Origin: Nocardiopsis sp. CNT312
GTDB lineage: Bacteria > Actinomycetota > Actinomycetes > Streptosporangiales > Streptosporangiaceae
Assembly: GCF_000515115.1 (NCBI RefSeq)
Contig: NZ_AZXF01000019.1
Span: forward strand, 62,158-126,157
Length of the DNA stretch: 64,000 nucleotides
Direction: 5' to 3'
A program made the position numbers and the translations under genes. The notes beneath the pieces were generated by a model. That model saw only the letters and a list, made by a program, of their open reading frames with translations, was not told the origin of the DNA and made no database searches. Of this stretch, positions 44,669-52,494 are shown one piece after another (position 1 is the first letter of the stretch; every line of letters starts with the position of its first letter).

Positions 44669-44687
44669 TAGGGTGGGAGCGCTCCCA
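44669..44687 (+). promoter_or_regulatory. CebR operator upstream of the beta-glucosidase gene
   Basis: TGGGAGCGCTCCCA (44674-44687) is the exact 14-bp CebR consensus, the cello-oligosaccharide-responsive LacI-type repressor of Streptomyces. TAGGGT (44669-44674) could be the -10, placing the operator over the transcription start, 17 bp before the start codon of the GH1 gene. Confidence 0.85.
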
Positions 44688-44704
44688 ATCAGGAAGGTCC
44701 CAGC

Positions 44705-46093
44705 ATGAGCGACCCCGCCCTCCCACCTGAACTGCTCTTCGGCACCGCCACCGCTGCCTACCAGGTGGAGGGAGCGGCACACGAGGGCGGACGGGGCCCC
44801 TCGATCTGGGACACCTACTGCCGCACCCCCGGCCGCGTCGCCCGGGGCGAAAGCGGCGACACCGCCTGCGACCACTACCACCGCTACCCCGAGGACGTCG
44901 CGCTCATGGCCGGCCTCGGGGTGGACCTGTACCGCTTCTCCGTCGCCTGGCCCCGGGTCCAGCCCACCGGCCGCGGCCCGGCCAACCCCGAGGGCCTGGC
45001 CTTCTACGACCGCCTGGTGGACACGGTCCTGGAGGCCGGGATCGAACCCGCCCTCACCCTCTACCACTGGGACCTGCCCCAGGCCCTGGAGGACGGCGGC
45101 GGCTGGCGCGACCGGGACACCGCGCACCGCTTCGCCGAGTACGCCGGACTGGTCGCCGACCGCCTCGGCGACCGCGTCCGCCGCTGGATCACCCTCAACG
45201 AACCCTTCTGCTCGGCCTTCGTCGGCCACGCCGTGGGCCGCCACGCACCCGGAACCAGGGAGGGCCGTCCCGCGTTGGCCGCCGCCCACCACCTCCTGCT
45301 CGCCCACGGTCTGGCCGTCGGTGAACTGCGCGACGCCGGAGCCGAGCAGGTGGGGATCACCCTCAACCCCGACCACCTGCTGCCCGCCACCGACAGCGAG
45401 GCCGATCGTGCGGCCGTGGAGCGGGCGCGCACCCTGCACAACCGCACCTGGCTGGATCCGATCCTCACCGGTGCCTACCCCGACAACGAGACCGAGACCT
45501 GGGGCGCCCTGGCCGACGGCTCCCACCGCCGCGAGGGAGACCTGGAGGTGATCGCCCAGTCGCTGGACTTCCTGGGGATCAACTACTACCGGCCGATCAT
45601 GCTGCGCGACGCCCCGCACACCGAACCCGACCCCGAATTGCGCACCGCCGCGGACATCGGCACCGAACAGGTGCCCTTCGAGGGCGTGCGGCACACCACC
45701 ATGGGGTGGCCGGTCGTCCCCGACACCTTCGCCGACCTGCTCGTGGACCTGAACCGCCGCTACCCCGGCATGCCGCCCGTGTTCATCACCGAGAACGGCT
45801 CGGCCGAGGACGACCGGCCCGACGCGCGGGGCCGGGTCCGCGACACCGGGCGGGTGGACTACCTGCGCGACCACCTGGCGTCCCTGGCCAGGGCGATCGA
45901 GGCGGGCGTGGACGTGCGCGGCTACTTCGTGTGGTCGCTGCTGGACAACTTCGAGTGGGCCTTCGGCTACGACCGGCGGTTCGGGCTGGTTCGGGTCGAC
46001 TACGACACCCTGGAGCGCCACCCCAAGGACAGCTACCACTGGTATCGGGACTTCCTGCGGGAGCACCGCGCCCGCCGGGCCGAGCGTGGGTGA
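44705..46093 (+). CDS. bglC: GH1 beta-glucosidase
   Basis: A 462-aa family 1 glycoside hydrolase. Acid/base Glu in WITLNEPF, nucleophile Glu in VFITENGSAED, N-terminal FGTATAAYQVEGAAHEGGRG and C-terminal SLLDNFEWAFGYDRRFGLVRVD. No signal peptide, so it should hydrolyse imported cellobiose or cello-oligosaccharides in the cytosol. A perfect CebR box directly upstream indicates induction by cellobiose, as for Streptomyces bglC. No sugar transporter is adjacent; it is monocistronic, with the terminator at 46096-46126. Confidence 0.92.
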   Translation: MSDPALPPELLFGTATAAYQVEGAAHEGGRGPSIWDTYCRTPGRVARGESGDTACDHYHRYPEDVALMAGLGVDLYRFSVAWPRVQPTGRGPANPEGLAFYDRLVDTVLEAGIEPALTLYHWDLPQALEDGGGWRDRDTAHRFAEYAGLVADRLGDRVRRWITLNEPFCSAFVGHAVGRHAPGTREGRPALAAAHHLLLAHGLAVGELRDAGAEQVGITLNPDHLLPATDSEADRAAVERARTLHNRTWLDPILTGAYPDNETETWGALADGSHRREGDLEVIAQSLDFLGINYYRPIMLRDAPHTEPDPELRTAADIGTEQVPFEGVRHTTMGWPVVPDTFADLLVDLNRRYPGMPPVFITENGSAEDDRPDARGRVRDTGRVDYLRDHLASLARAIEAGVDVRGYFVWSLLDNFEWAFGYDRRFGLVRVDYDTLERHPKDSYHWYRDFLREHRARRAERG

Positions 46094-46095
46094 CC

Positions 46096-46126
46096 CGAGC
46101 GGACCCTCCCACCGTCGGTCCGCTCG
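46096..46126 (+). terminator. Terminator after the beta-glucosidase gene
   Basis: CGAGCGGACC (46096-46105) and GGTCCGCTCG (46117-46126) form a perfect 10-bp stem with an 11-base loop, immediately after the stop codon. Confidence 0.7.
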
Positions 46127-46497
46127 ATCGCGGCACCGGACCGGTGTGGAGGCGCTCTGACCTCCATTGACGATCGGCTTTCGGTGGGGCCGGGCCGCAC
46201 GAGGGCGGCCGCCCCGTCGCGGTGGATCGGATCCAGCCCGGGCCGTGTCCACCTCCTGGAGGGGGAACCGGTGCCCGTCTCTGCGCAATCGGGGCAATTT
46301 CCGGTGCCGCCGTTCGTGCGATGTGCCGACGGGGCCTCGGGAAGGCGTGGGTCCGCACGCCGCTGACAAGCGCCGCGCCTCGGGCGGTGGTACGGATTTC
46401 CTGTACGAGGGCCGTCCGCCGCCGTAGGCTGGAGGGAAGCCGTTCGCGCCCGGGGCGCACGGACTCCCGGGCCGGTTCCCGCACCGGAGGGGGCAGT

Positions 46498-47238
46498 ATG
46501 CCCGCACGTACGCGCGACTGGTTTCGAGCCGTCACCATGTTCACCGCGCCGGTGGCCCTGTTCGCCGTGATCCTGTACCACCCCTTTCTCGCGCACACCA
46601 CGGTCACTGCGGAGGGTCTGGCGGAGGTGATCGCGGCCGATCCGACCCGGTGGTCCCTGACGCACGTGCTGGCGGTCGTGGCGCTGGCCCTGCTCGCCCT
46701 GGCCTTCCAAGGGCTGCACGACATGCTGCGGGAGGCGGGTGAGGAACGCTGGAGCTCCTTTGGGCTGCCCCTGGTCACCGTGGCCCTGGTGTTCCTCGCC
46801 GCGTTGGCGGGGAAGGAGCCGGCCGTCGCGGCGGTGAGCCAGGCCGGAACCGACGTCCTCGCCTTGGTACAGGCCACGAGGCCGTCGACCGTGGTGATGT
46901 TCTTGGTCAGCGCGGTCACCTTCCTGTGCGGCGCGCTGGCGTTTGCGATGGGGGCCATGCGCACCGTGATCACGGGCCGGACGATGACGGCCCTGGTGGT
47001 GGTCGCCCTGGTCGTCCTGGGCCTGGCGATGCTGACGCCGCTGTTCACCATCGGCTACGTGATCGGAGCCGCCGCGATCGTGGCGTTCTGGCCCCTGGCC
47101 TGGGCGGCGGTGCGAGGTGGACCGGCGGCAGAGGCCGGTCCGGGGGAGCAAGACACACCGGACGGGGGGGAGCGGCCCGCCGCGCCGCGTCCCCGTGCCG
47201 CCGATCGCAAGGGGGTGTTCCGGCACAGCGGACGGTAA
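46498..47238 (+). CDS. Integral membrane protein of unknown function
   Basis: A 246-aa protein with about six hydrophobic helices (for example FTAPVALFAVILY, THVLAVVALALLALAF, LPLVTVALVFLAALAG, TALVVVALVVLGLAMLTPLF) and a polar, Pro/Arg-rich cytoplasmic tail of about 40 residues. No catalytic or transport signature is visible and I do not recognise the family. ATG 46498 follows GGAGGGGG. The 400-bp region between the beta-glucosidase stop and this gene contains no other gene that I can support. Confidence 0.7.
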   Translation: MPARTRDWFRAVTMFTAPVALFAVILYHPFLAHTTVTAEGLAEVIAADPTRWSLTHVLAVVALALLALAFQGLHDMLREAGEERWSSFGLPLVTVALVFLAALAGKEPAVAAVSQAGTDVLALVQATRPSTVVMFLVSAVTFLCGALAFAMGAMRTVITGRTMTALVVVALVVLGLAMLTPLFTIGYVIGAAAIVAFWPLAWAAVRGGPAAEAGPGEQDTPDGGERPAAPRPRAADRKGVFRHSGR

Positions 47239-47315
47239 GGATCACACGCCGGACACTGACAGCAACGGCCCGCCGGCGCCCGCGTGGTATCCGGCGGGCC
47301 AGGGGAGTGGTGACG

Positions 47316-48710
47316 ATGGAGTCCGGGATCGACGTCCGGGTGATCGAGACGTCCTCGCTTGGGGACCGCAGCTACCTGGCCAACGACGGCGAGGCGGCCC
47401 TGGTGGTCGACCCCCAGCGCGACGTCGACCGGATCATCGCCCTCGCGGGCCGCCTCGGGACGCGTATCACCCACGTGGTGGAGACCCATATCCACAACGA
47501 CTACGTCTCCGGTGGTCTGGAACTGTGCCGACTGACCGGTGCGACCTACGCGATGGCCGCCGCCGACCATGTCGCCTTCCAGCGCACACCGCTCTCCGAC
47601 GGCGACCTCCTGGAGGTCTCCCCGCGCATGCGGGTACGCGCCGTCGCCACCCCCGGACACACCTTCCACCACCTCGCCTACGTACTGGAGGGCCCCGACG
47701 GTACCGAGGGTGTGTTCACCGGCGGCTCACTGCTGTTCGGCACCACCGGCCGCACCGACCTGCTGGGCCGCGAGCACGCCGAGGCCCTCGCCCGGCGCCA
47801 GCACGCCTCCGCGCACCGGCTCGCCGACCTGCTCCCCGAGGGGGCACAGGTGTGGCCCACGCACGGCTTCGGCGGCTTCTGCTCGGCGGCACGGGCCGAG
47901 GGGGGCACCTCCACCGTGGGGCGGGAGAGGGAGCGCAACCCCGCGCTGCGGCTGGCCGCCGACGAGTTCGTCGCCCACACCCTGGCGGGCCTGGACACCT
48001 ACCCCGCCTACTACGCCCACATGGGCGTGACCAACCTCGCCGGTCCCGAACCGGTGGACCTGCGCCCGCCCGCCGTCGCGGACCCGCACCACCTGCGCCT
48101 ACGCCTGGCGGCGGGCGAGTGGGTCGTGGACCTGCGCAACCGCAAGGCCTACGCCCGCGCCCACCTGGCCGGAACCGTCAGCCTGGCCCTGGACGGGCCG
48201 ATGGCCACCTGGCTGGGCTGGCTCATCGACTGGGGGGCACCGCTCACCCTCCTGGGGCAGAGCGCCGACGAGGTCGCGCGGGCTCAGCGCGACCTCGTGC
48301 GGATCGGTATCGACCGCGTCGCTGCCGCGGCCACCGGAACCCCCGAGCAGATGGCCGCGGAGCCCGGCCAGGTCCGTTCCACGGACACCGCCGACTTCGC
48401 CGACCTGGCCGCCGCACTGGAGGGGAGGGTCCCCGACGGCCTGCCCGAACCCGGGGCGGTGCTGGACGTGCGGCTCGGCCGCGAGTGGGAGGGCTCCCAC
48501 GTCGCCGGTGCCGTCCACATTCCGCTGCCCGAACTGTCCCGGCGCGTCGACGAGGTTCCGGAAGGGGCGGTGTGGGTGCACTGCGGCGGCGGTTACCGCG
48601 CCACCGCCGCCGCCTCGCTGCTGGCCCGCGTCGGCCGCCGGGTGGTGGTCGTGGACGACGACTTCGCCACCGCCGCCGATCAGGGCGTCCCCGTGACCGC
48701 CTCCGCATAG
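47316..48710 (+). CDS. MBL-fold / rhodanese protein (persulfide dioxygenase-like)
   Basis: A 464-aa protein with an N-terminal metallo-beta-lactamase domain (about 1-240: VVETHIHNDYVSGGLELC, VRAVATPGHTFHHLAYVL) and two rhodanese-like domains (about 265-355 and 375-460). The second contains the active-site Cys in VWVHCGGGYRA; the first lacks it (LTLLGQSADEV). This architecture is typical of ETHE1-like glutathione or mycothiol persulfide dioxygenases that oxidise sulfane sulfur. ATG 47316 with GGGGAG upstream; a nearby in-frame GTG is possible. Confidence 0.87.
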   Translation: MESGIDVRVIETSSLGDRSYLANDGEAALVVDPQRDVDRIIALAGRLGTRITHVVETHIHNDYVSGGLELCRLTGATYAMAAADHVAFQRTPLSDGDLLEVSPRMRVRAVATPGHTFHHLAYVLEGPDGTEGVFTGGSLLFGTTGRTDLLGREHAEALARRQHASAHRLADLLPEGAQVWPTHGFGGFCSAARAEGGTSTVGRERERNPALRLAADEFVAHTLAGLDTYPAYYAHMGVTNLAGPEPVDLRPPAVADPHHLRLRLAAGEWVVDLRNRKAYARAHLAGTVSLALDGPMATWLGWLIDWGAPLTLLGQSADEVARAQRDLVRIGIDRVAAAATGTPEQMAAEPGQVRSTDTADFADLAAALEGRVPDGLPEPGAVLDVRLGREWEGSHVAGAVHIPLPELSRRVDEVPEGAVWVHCGGGYRATAAASLLARVGRRVVVVDDDFATAADQGVPVTASA

Positions 48711-48876
48711 CCCTCCGGTCAGTGTGCGGGGTCGGCGGGCCCTCCCCGAACGGTTTCAGGAAGAGAACGGGCACGTGTCGTTAGCCGGGTGAGCCCTGCC
48801 CGAAACCGGGATCTTTCGGCAGTCCGTTCGGTACTGAATTCCGATTGGTTCGCGATTCCCACAGTGTCGGCGAGCG

Positions 48877-48913
48877 CCGGAGGCACGGCGGCATGAGTCC
48901 GCCGTGCCTCCGG
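48877..48913. terminator. Long perfect stem-loop
   Basis: CCGGAGGCACGGCGG (48877-48891) and CCGCCGTGCCTCCGG (48899-48913) form a perfect 15-bp stem with a 7-base loop, followed by AAAAGG. It insulates the biosynthetic region from the MBL-rhodanese gene 165 bp upstream. Confidence 0.75.
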
Positions 48914-49090
48914 AAAAGGCTTGGACGTGCAAGGACTTCACTTCCCCGGACCTTCGGTGGCAGGCCCTCCGGAAGGAGGGCAGACATTTTCTATCCGACT
49001 ATCTCCGGTGCGGCCTGAAGCCTCCTCCTCCGAGCCGGGCCGACCGGCAGCGCTCCAATCATGAAACGTCCCTTTTTGGATGCTCATGCC

Positions 49091-49153
49091 TTGACAGTGT
49101 GAGGATGATCTCCCTACCATGGGGTCGTTGCGATGCGGTTGGGAGCGCTCCCA
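49091..49153 (+). promoter_or_regulatory. Promoter with a downstream CebR operator, upstream of the LuxR regulator
   Basis: TTGACA (49091-49096) and TACCAT (49115-49120), 18 bp apart, form a good sigma-70-like promoter. The exact CebR palindrome TGGGAGCGCTCCCA lies at 49140-49153, about 13-27 bases after the expected transcription start, a roadblock position. The next plus-strand gene is the LuxR-type regulator at 49424, separated by an unusually AT-rich ~270-bp leader. Confidence 0.75.
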
Positions 49154-49423
49154 GCGAAATTCGCACACCCTGATCTGAGGTCCTGGTGATATTTGTCCCG
49201 CGTGTGAAATTTTCATGTTCCTTCACTGGATTAAATTTTCCTGGGGTTCTTGGGTCTTAGGTCTTGTTCAGGTGCTCTCTTCCCCGCTGGCTGGTTCTTC
49301 CGATCATTGCGGGGTTATTTTTATGCTCTCTTGGGGTTCTTTGTTAAAGGGGTGCTGGGGTCTCGTCGGGGGCTTGGAGGTCTCGGTCAACGAGTCGGCT
49401 CATACCATCTTTTGGATCAAATA
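49154..49423 (+). other. AT-rich leader upstream of the LuxR-type regulator
   Basis: About 270 bp clearly richer in A/T than the rest of the window, with runs such as GTTATTTTTATG and GAAATTTTCATG. An open frame continues upstream of ATG 49424 to about 49250, but its composition does not look coding. No gene is assigned. It could be a long 5' untranslated region or a horizontally acquired boundary. Confidence 0.45.
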
Positions 49424-50137
49424 ATGACCGTGAGTGGCGCAGAAGATAATTGCTTGGTCAGTCGGGACTCCGAATCTCCGATGCGTGAATCGGGGCTGTG
49501 GCGGAACTGTTCGGATCAGTTGGTCGGCACGCAGGTGATCGTCTCGGTCGCGGACAGTGTGCTGAGGCAGGGTATGCGGACCCTCATGTCTGAATTCCCG
49601 CTCTGGGTGCCACTCATCTCTCGGGACGTTCGGAGCGTCGACTTCGGATCGATCGACCTGTCCCGCTGCGTCCTGATTCTCGCCGATGCCGACATCGGAT
49701 CCGTCCAGTGGTCCGATATCCCTCTTTCCTGCAAGGTCTTGATCCTGATCAGAGATCCATCGCGAATCGAATTTATGGAGGATTTCTCTAGGGCTGACGG
49801 CTTTCTCCTGCAAAGCAAGTTGAATGCAGGGATCATCGCCGACGCAGTGTCCCGTGTGCTGTCCGGAGACTTCCCCATGCCCTCTGAAGTGGCACGGGAG
49901 CTCCTGCTCCAGGGGTCGCACCAGGTCAGGACGGCGATACGTTCCACTCGGATAACCGAACGCCAGCGCGAAACCCTGATCCTTCTTTCGGAGGGTCTCA
50001 GTAATAGGCAGATCGGGCGGAGGCTTCGTATTTCTGAGCACGGTGCAAAGCGGTTGGTGACAAGTGTCCTCGCGAAACTCGATGCCCCCAACCGTGCTTC
50101 TGCAGTGGCATCGGCGATGCGCCAGGGAATTTTGTAG
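49424..50137 (+). CDS. LuxR-type transcriptional regulator with degenerate receiver domain
   Basis: A 237-aa protein with a C-terminal LuxR helix-turn-helix (TERQRETLILLSEGLSNRQI, then LRISEHGAKRLVTSVLAKLD). The N-terminal ~150 residues are receiver-like (VIVSVADSVLRQGMRTLMSE) but lack the acidic pair and a clear phospho-acceptor Asp, so activity is probably not controlled by phosphorylation. Codon usage is less GC-biased than in its neighbours. ATG 49424 has only a weak GGAT upstream. It lies immediately before the biosynthetic operon on the same strand and is its likely cluster-situated activator; a CebR box in its promoter region suggests carbohydrate control. Confidence 0.8.
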   Translation: MTVSGAEDNCLVSRDSESPMRESGLWRNCSDQLVGTQVIVSVADSVLRQGMRTLMSEFPLWVPLISRDVRSVDFGSIDLSRCVLILADADIGSVQWSDIPLSCKVLILIRDPSRIEFMEDFSRADGFLLQSKLNAGIIADAVSRVLSGDFPMPSEVARELLLQGSHQVRTAIRSTRITERQRETLILLSEGLSNRQIGRRLRISEHGAKRLVTSVLAKLDAPNRASAVASAMRQGIL

Positions 50138-50688
50138 TCCAATATGAAAGGAATTTGTGCTCTGAATTTCAGGATCACCGCTCCCGAGATGGGGTGTCGA
50201 GGGGGCGGTGGCTGTCGGTGAAGATGCAGGTGGAAGACGTATGGTGCGCTTCTGGGGTTCCCGGATGGCAAATGGACCTTCCGGGCGGCTTGTCCTGCTG
50301 TCCTGTACGGCGTCACTTCGGCCGTAAAGGACGGTCAAGGCCGAATCGATGGTCCTCCTGGCACGCCGAGGTGTGATCCGAGCAGGTCAGCGGGGAGCAA
50401 CCCCTGGAACAGCGTTCTCTCGTGGAAACAGTGAATTATCGGTGTCTCAAGAGAAGGAAGTGGTGAACGTCGTGGCCGACCTTCCTGTCGAACACGTGGG
50501 CCGGCGGGCGGACGTACCGGATACGACCTCGGGAAACACGCTTCTCTCCGCATCGCGGAGCCGGATATTCGACCGGGTATGCCCGGTCGGGTATGGCTGT
50601 TCATCCGCTGGATCACACCTTGTCCCGGTCGGCGGACCTCTGCATGATCGGTGTGTTCCGGAGGTGAGGGATACCGAGAGGTGAGTTG
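50138..50688 (+). promoter_or_regulatory. Promoter region of the biosynthetic operon, with an 18-bp palindrome
   Basis: 551 bp without a gene I can support. GACCGGG-TATG-CCCGGTC (50571-50588) is a palindrome with perfect 7-bp arms about 100 bp upstream of the acyl-AMP ligase start and is a candidate binding site for the adjacent LuxR-type regulator. Small open frames ending at 50376 and 50684 have weak coding character and no recognisable product. Confidence 0.5.
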
Positions 50689-52494
50689 ATGGATGTTCTT
50701 CCGAAGGTCGAGTCGGGTCCCACCCTTGTCTCCTGCCTTGTGGCGCACGCGAACTCGGTTCCGAACAAGGAAGCCGTCAGTTTCGTGGCCAATCCCCTGG
50801 AGAACTCGGTAGAAACCCTCGATTATGCGGCCCTCGACCGGGGGGCCCGTCGTGTGGCGGCCCTGCTGCAACGCGACTTCTCCCCGGGAGATCGCGCGCT
50901 GCTGCTGTACCCGCCGGGAACGGCGTTCTTCACAGCGTTCATCGGGTGCCTCTACGCCGGGGTCGTACCGGCGGTCGCCCCGCTGCCGGACGGCCAGCGG
51001 CACCGCAGCGACCGGTCGGGAGAGATGATCCGCAGTATCGGAGCGTCCGCTCTGCTGACCGAGGAATCAGCGGTGGGGGACACCGGGGCATGGGTCGGCA
51101 CCCTCGACGACGCTCCTCCCGTCATCGTGACCGACCGGTCCGAGGAACTTCCCGGCCCCGGCGCCTGGAGCGACCCCGGGACCGGACCCGACCATGTCGC
51201 CTTCCTCCAGTTCACCTCCGGATCGACGAGCACGCCCCGCGGCGTCGTGGTGCGCCACCACAACATCGTTGACAACGCCGAGCACTTCAGCCGGGTCAAC
51301 GGGTGCGGATCCGAGAACCGCTTCGGCGGCTGGCTGCCGATGCACCACGATTTCGGCCTGCTGTCCATGTTCCTGTTCCCCCTCTACTACGGGGCGAGCA
51401 CAGTCCACATGCCGGCGTCCGCCTTCCTGCGGCGTCCGCACTCCTGGCTCCACCTGATCGACCAACGCGACCTCGACTTCTCCTCCTCTCCGAACTTCGG
51501 TTACGACCTGTGTGTTCGCCGTATCACCGATGAACAGGCCGAGGGGATCGATCTCTCGCGGTGGAAGTGGGCGCTTGACGGTGCCGAACCGGTGCTGCCC
51601 GCGACCCTGCGCCGTTTCTCACGGCGGTTCGAGGACTTCGGATTCCGTCCCGGAACCCTGGTCGCGGGCTACGGGCTGGCCGAGGCGACCCTCATGGTGA
51701 CCTGCGACGCCGGGGACGAACCCCCCACCGTGGTCCGCGTCGACGCGGCACGCCTGGAGAAGGGCGAGTTCCACCCGGTCCCCGGGGACGAGCCGGGACG
51801 CGAACTCGTGCGCTGCGGCGACGTCGAGATCCCCGGCTCCGACACACGGCTGCTGATCGTCGACCCGAACACAGGGGATGTCCTGCCCGACGGCGCGGTG
51901 GGGGAGATCTGGATCAGCGGCTCCAGCGTGACGCACGGGTACTGGGACCGTCCCGAGGAGACCAGGGCGTCGTTCGACGCGGCCACCTCCGACGGGCGGA
52001 GCGGGTTCCTCCGTACGGGCGACCTGGCCGTGGTCCACGGCGGAGGGCTCTACGTCACCGGCCGGATGAAGGAAGTCCTCATCTACCACGGCCGCAACAT
52101 CTACCCGCATGACCTCGAGGCCGCGGCACGGTCGGCGGACGTGTGCCTGGAGAACGGCATCGGTGCGGCCTTCACCGTGCGCGGTGCCGAGGACAAGGAG
52201 GAGATCGCCCTCGTTCACGAGGTGCAGCCGCGCGGTGCCGACGCCGATCGGCTCGAGGAGGTGCTCACCCGGATCCACCGGAGCGTCTCGCGGGAGTTCG
52301 GGGTGGCCCTGGGCGCTGTCGTACTCGTACGCCGTGGCGGGGTCAAACGCACCACCAGCGGAAAGATCCAGCGGCTGAAGATGCGTTCGGCCCTCCTCGA
52401 CGGGGAGCTCAAACCGGTGGCGGTGCGGGTGTCACCCGCGCTGAGCGACGCGGTCCCCGAGTCCCTGAGCCGGGTTCGGGGGGAGAAGCGATGA
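50689..52494 (+). CDS. Fatty acyl-AMP ligase (FAAL)
   Basis: A 601-aa adenylate-forming enzyme. Motifs: P-loop LQFTSGSTSTPRGVVVRHHN (about 173-192), WLPMHHDFGLLSMFLFPLYYG, GYGLAEATLMVTC, RTGDLAVVHGGGLYVTGRMKE and the C-terminal catalytic Lys region GVKRTTSGKIQRLK. The WLPMHHDFGL motif and spacing are those of FAALs, which load fatty or other carboxylic acids onto an ACP through the acyl-adenylate. ATG 50689 has GAGGTGA four bases upstream. It is the first gene of the coupled operon; ACP1 (56014) or ACP2 (59925) is the likely acceptor. Confidence 0.9.
   Translation: MDVLPKVESGPTLVSCLVAHANSVPNKEAVSFVANPLENSVETLDYAALDRGARRVAALLQRDFSPGDRALLLYPPGTAFFTAFIGCLYAGVVPAVAPLPDGQRHRSDRSGEMIRSIGASALLTEESAVGDTGAWVGTLDDAPPVIVTDRSEELPGPGAWSDPGTGPDHVAFLQFTSGSTSTPRGVVVRHHNIVDNAEHFSRVNGCGSENRFGGWLPMHHDFGLLSMFLFPLYYGASTVHMPASAFLRRPHSWLHLIDQRDLDFSSSPNFGYDLCVRRITDEQAEGIDLSRWKWALDGAEPVLPATLRRFSRRFEDFGFRPGTLVAGYGLAEATLMVTCDAGDEPPTVVRVDAARLEKGEFHPVPGDEPGRELVRCGDVEIPGSDTRLLIVDPNTGDVLPDGAVGEIWISGSSVTHGYWDRPEETRASFDAATSDGRSGFLRTGDLAVVHGGGLYVTGRMKEVLIYHGRNIYPHDLEAAARSADVCLENGIGAAFTVRGAEDKEEIALVHEVQPRGADADRLEEVLTRIHRSVSREFGVALGAVVLVRRGGVKRTTSGKIQRLKMRSALLDGELKPVAVRVSPALSDAVPESLSRVRGEKR

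Noticed and set aside
49250-49423. N-terminal extension of the LuxR-type regulator to 49250
   Set aside because: The added residues have no resemblance to a domain and the DNA is AT-rich leader; the CebR-box promoter leaves room for a long untranslated region.
50224-50376. Small Cys-containing frame (about 50 aa) upstream of the operon as a RiPP precursor
   Set aside because: Weak coding bias, no leader/core organisation, and no RiPP maturation enzymes in the window; the cluster is ACP/FAAL-based.
50440-50684. Open frame ending just before the FAAL start as a coupled small gene
   Set aside because: Third-position composition is not clearly coding, the start is ambiguous and no homologous family is apparent.
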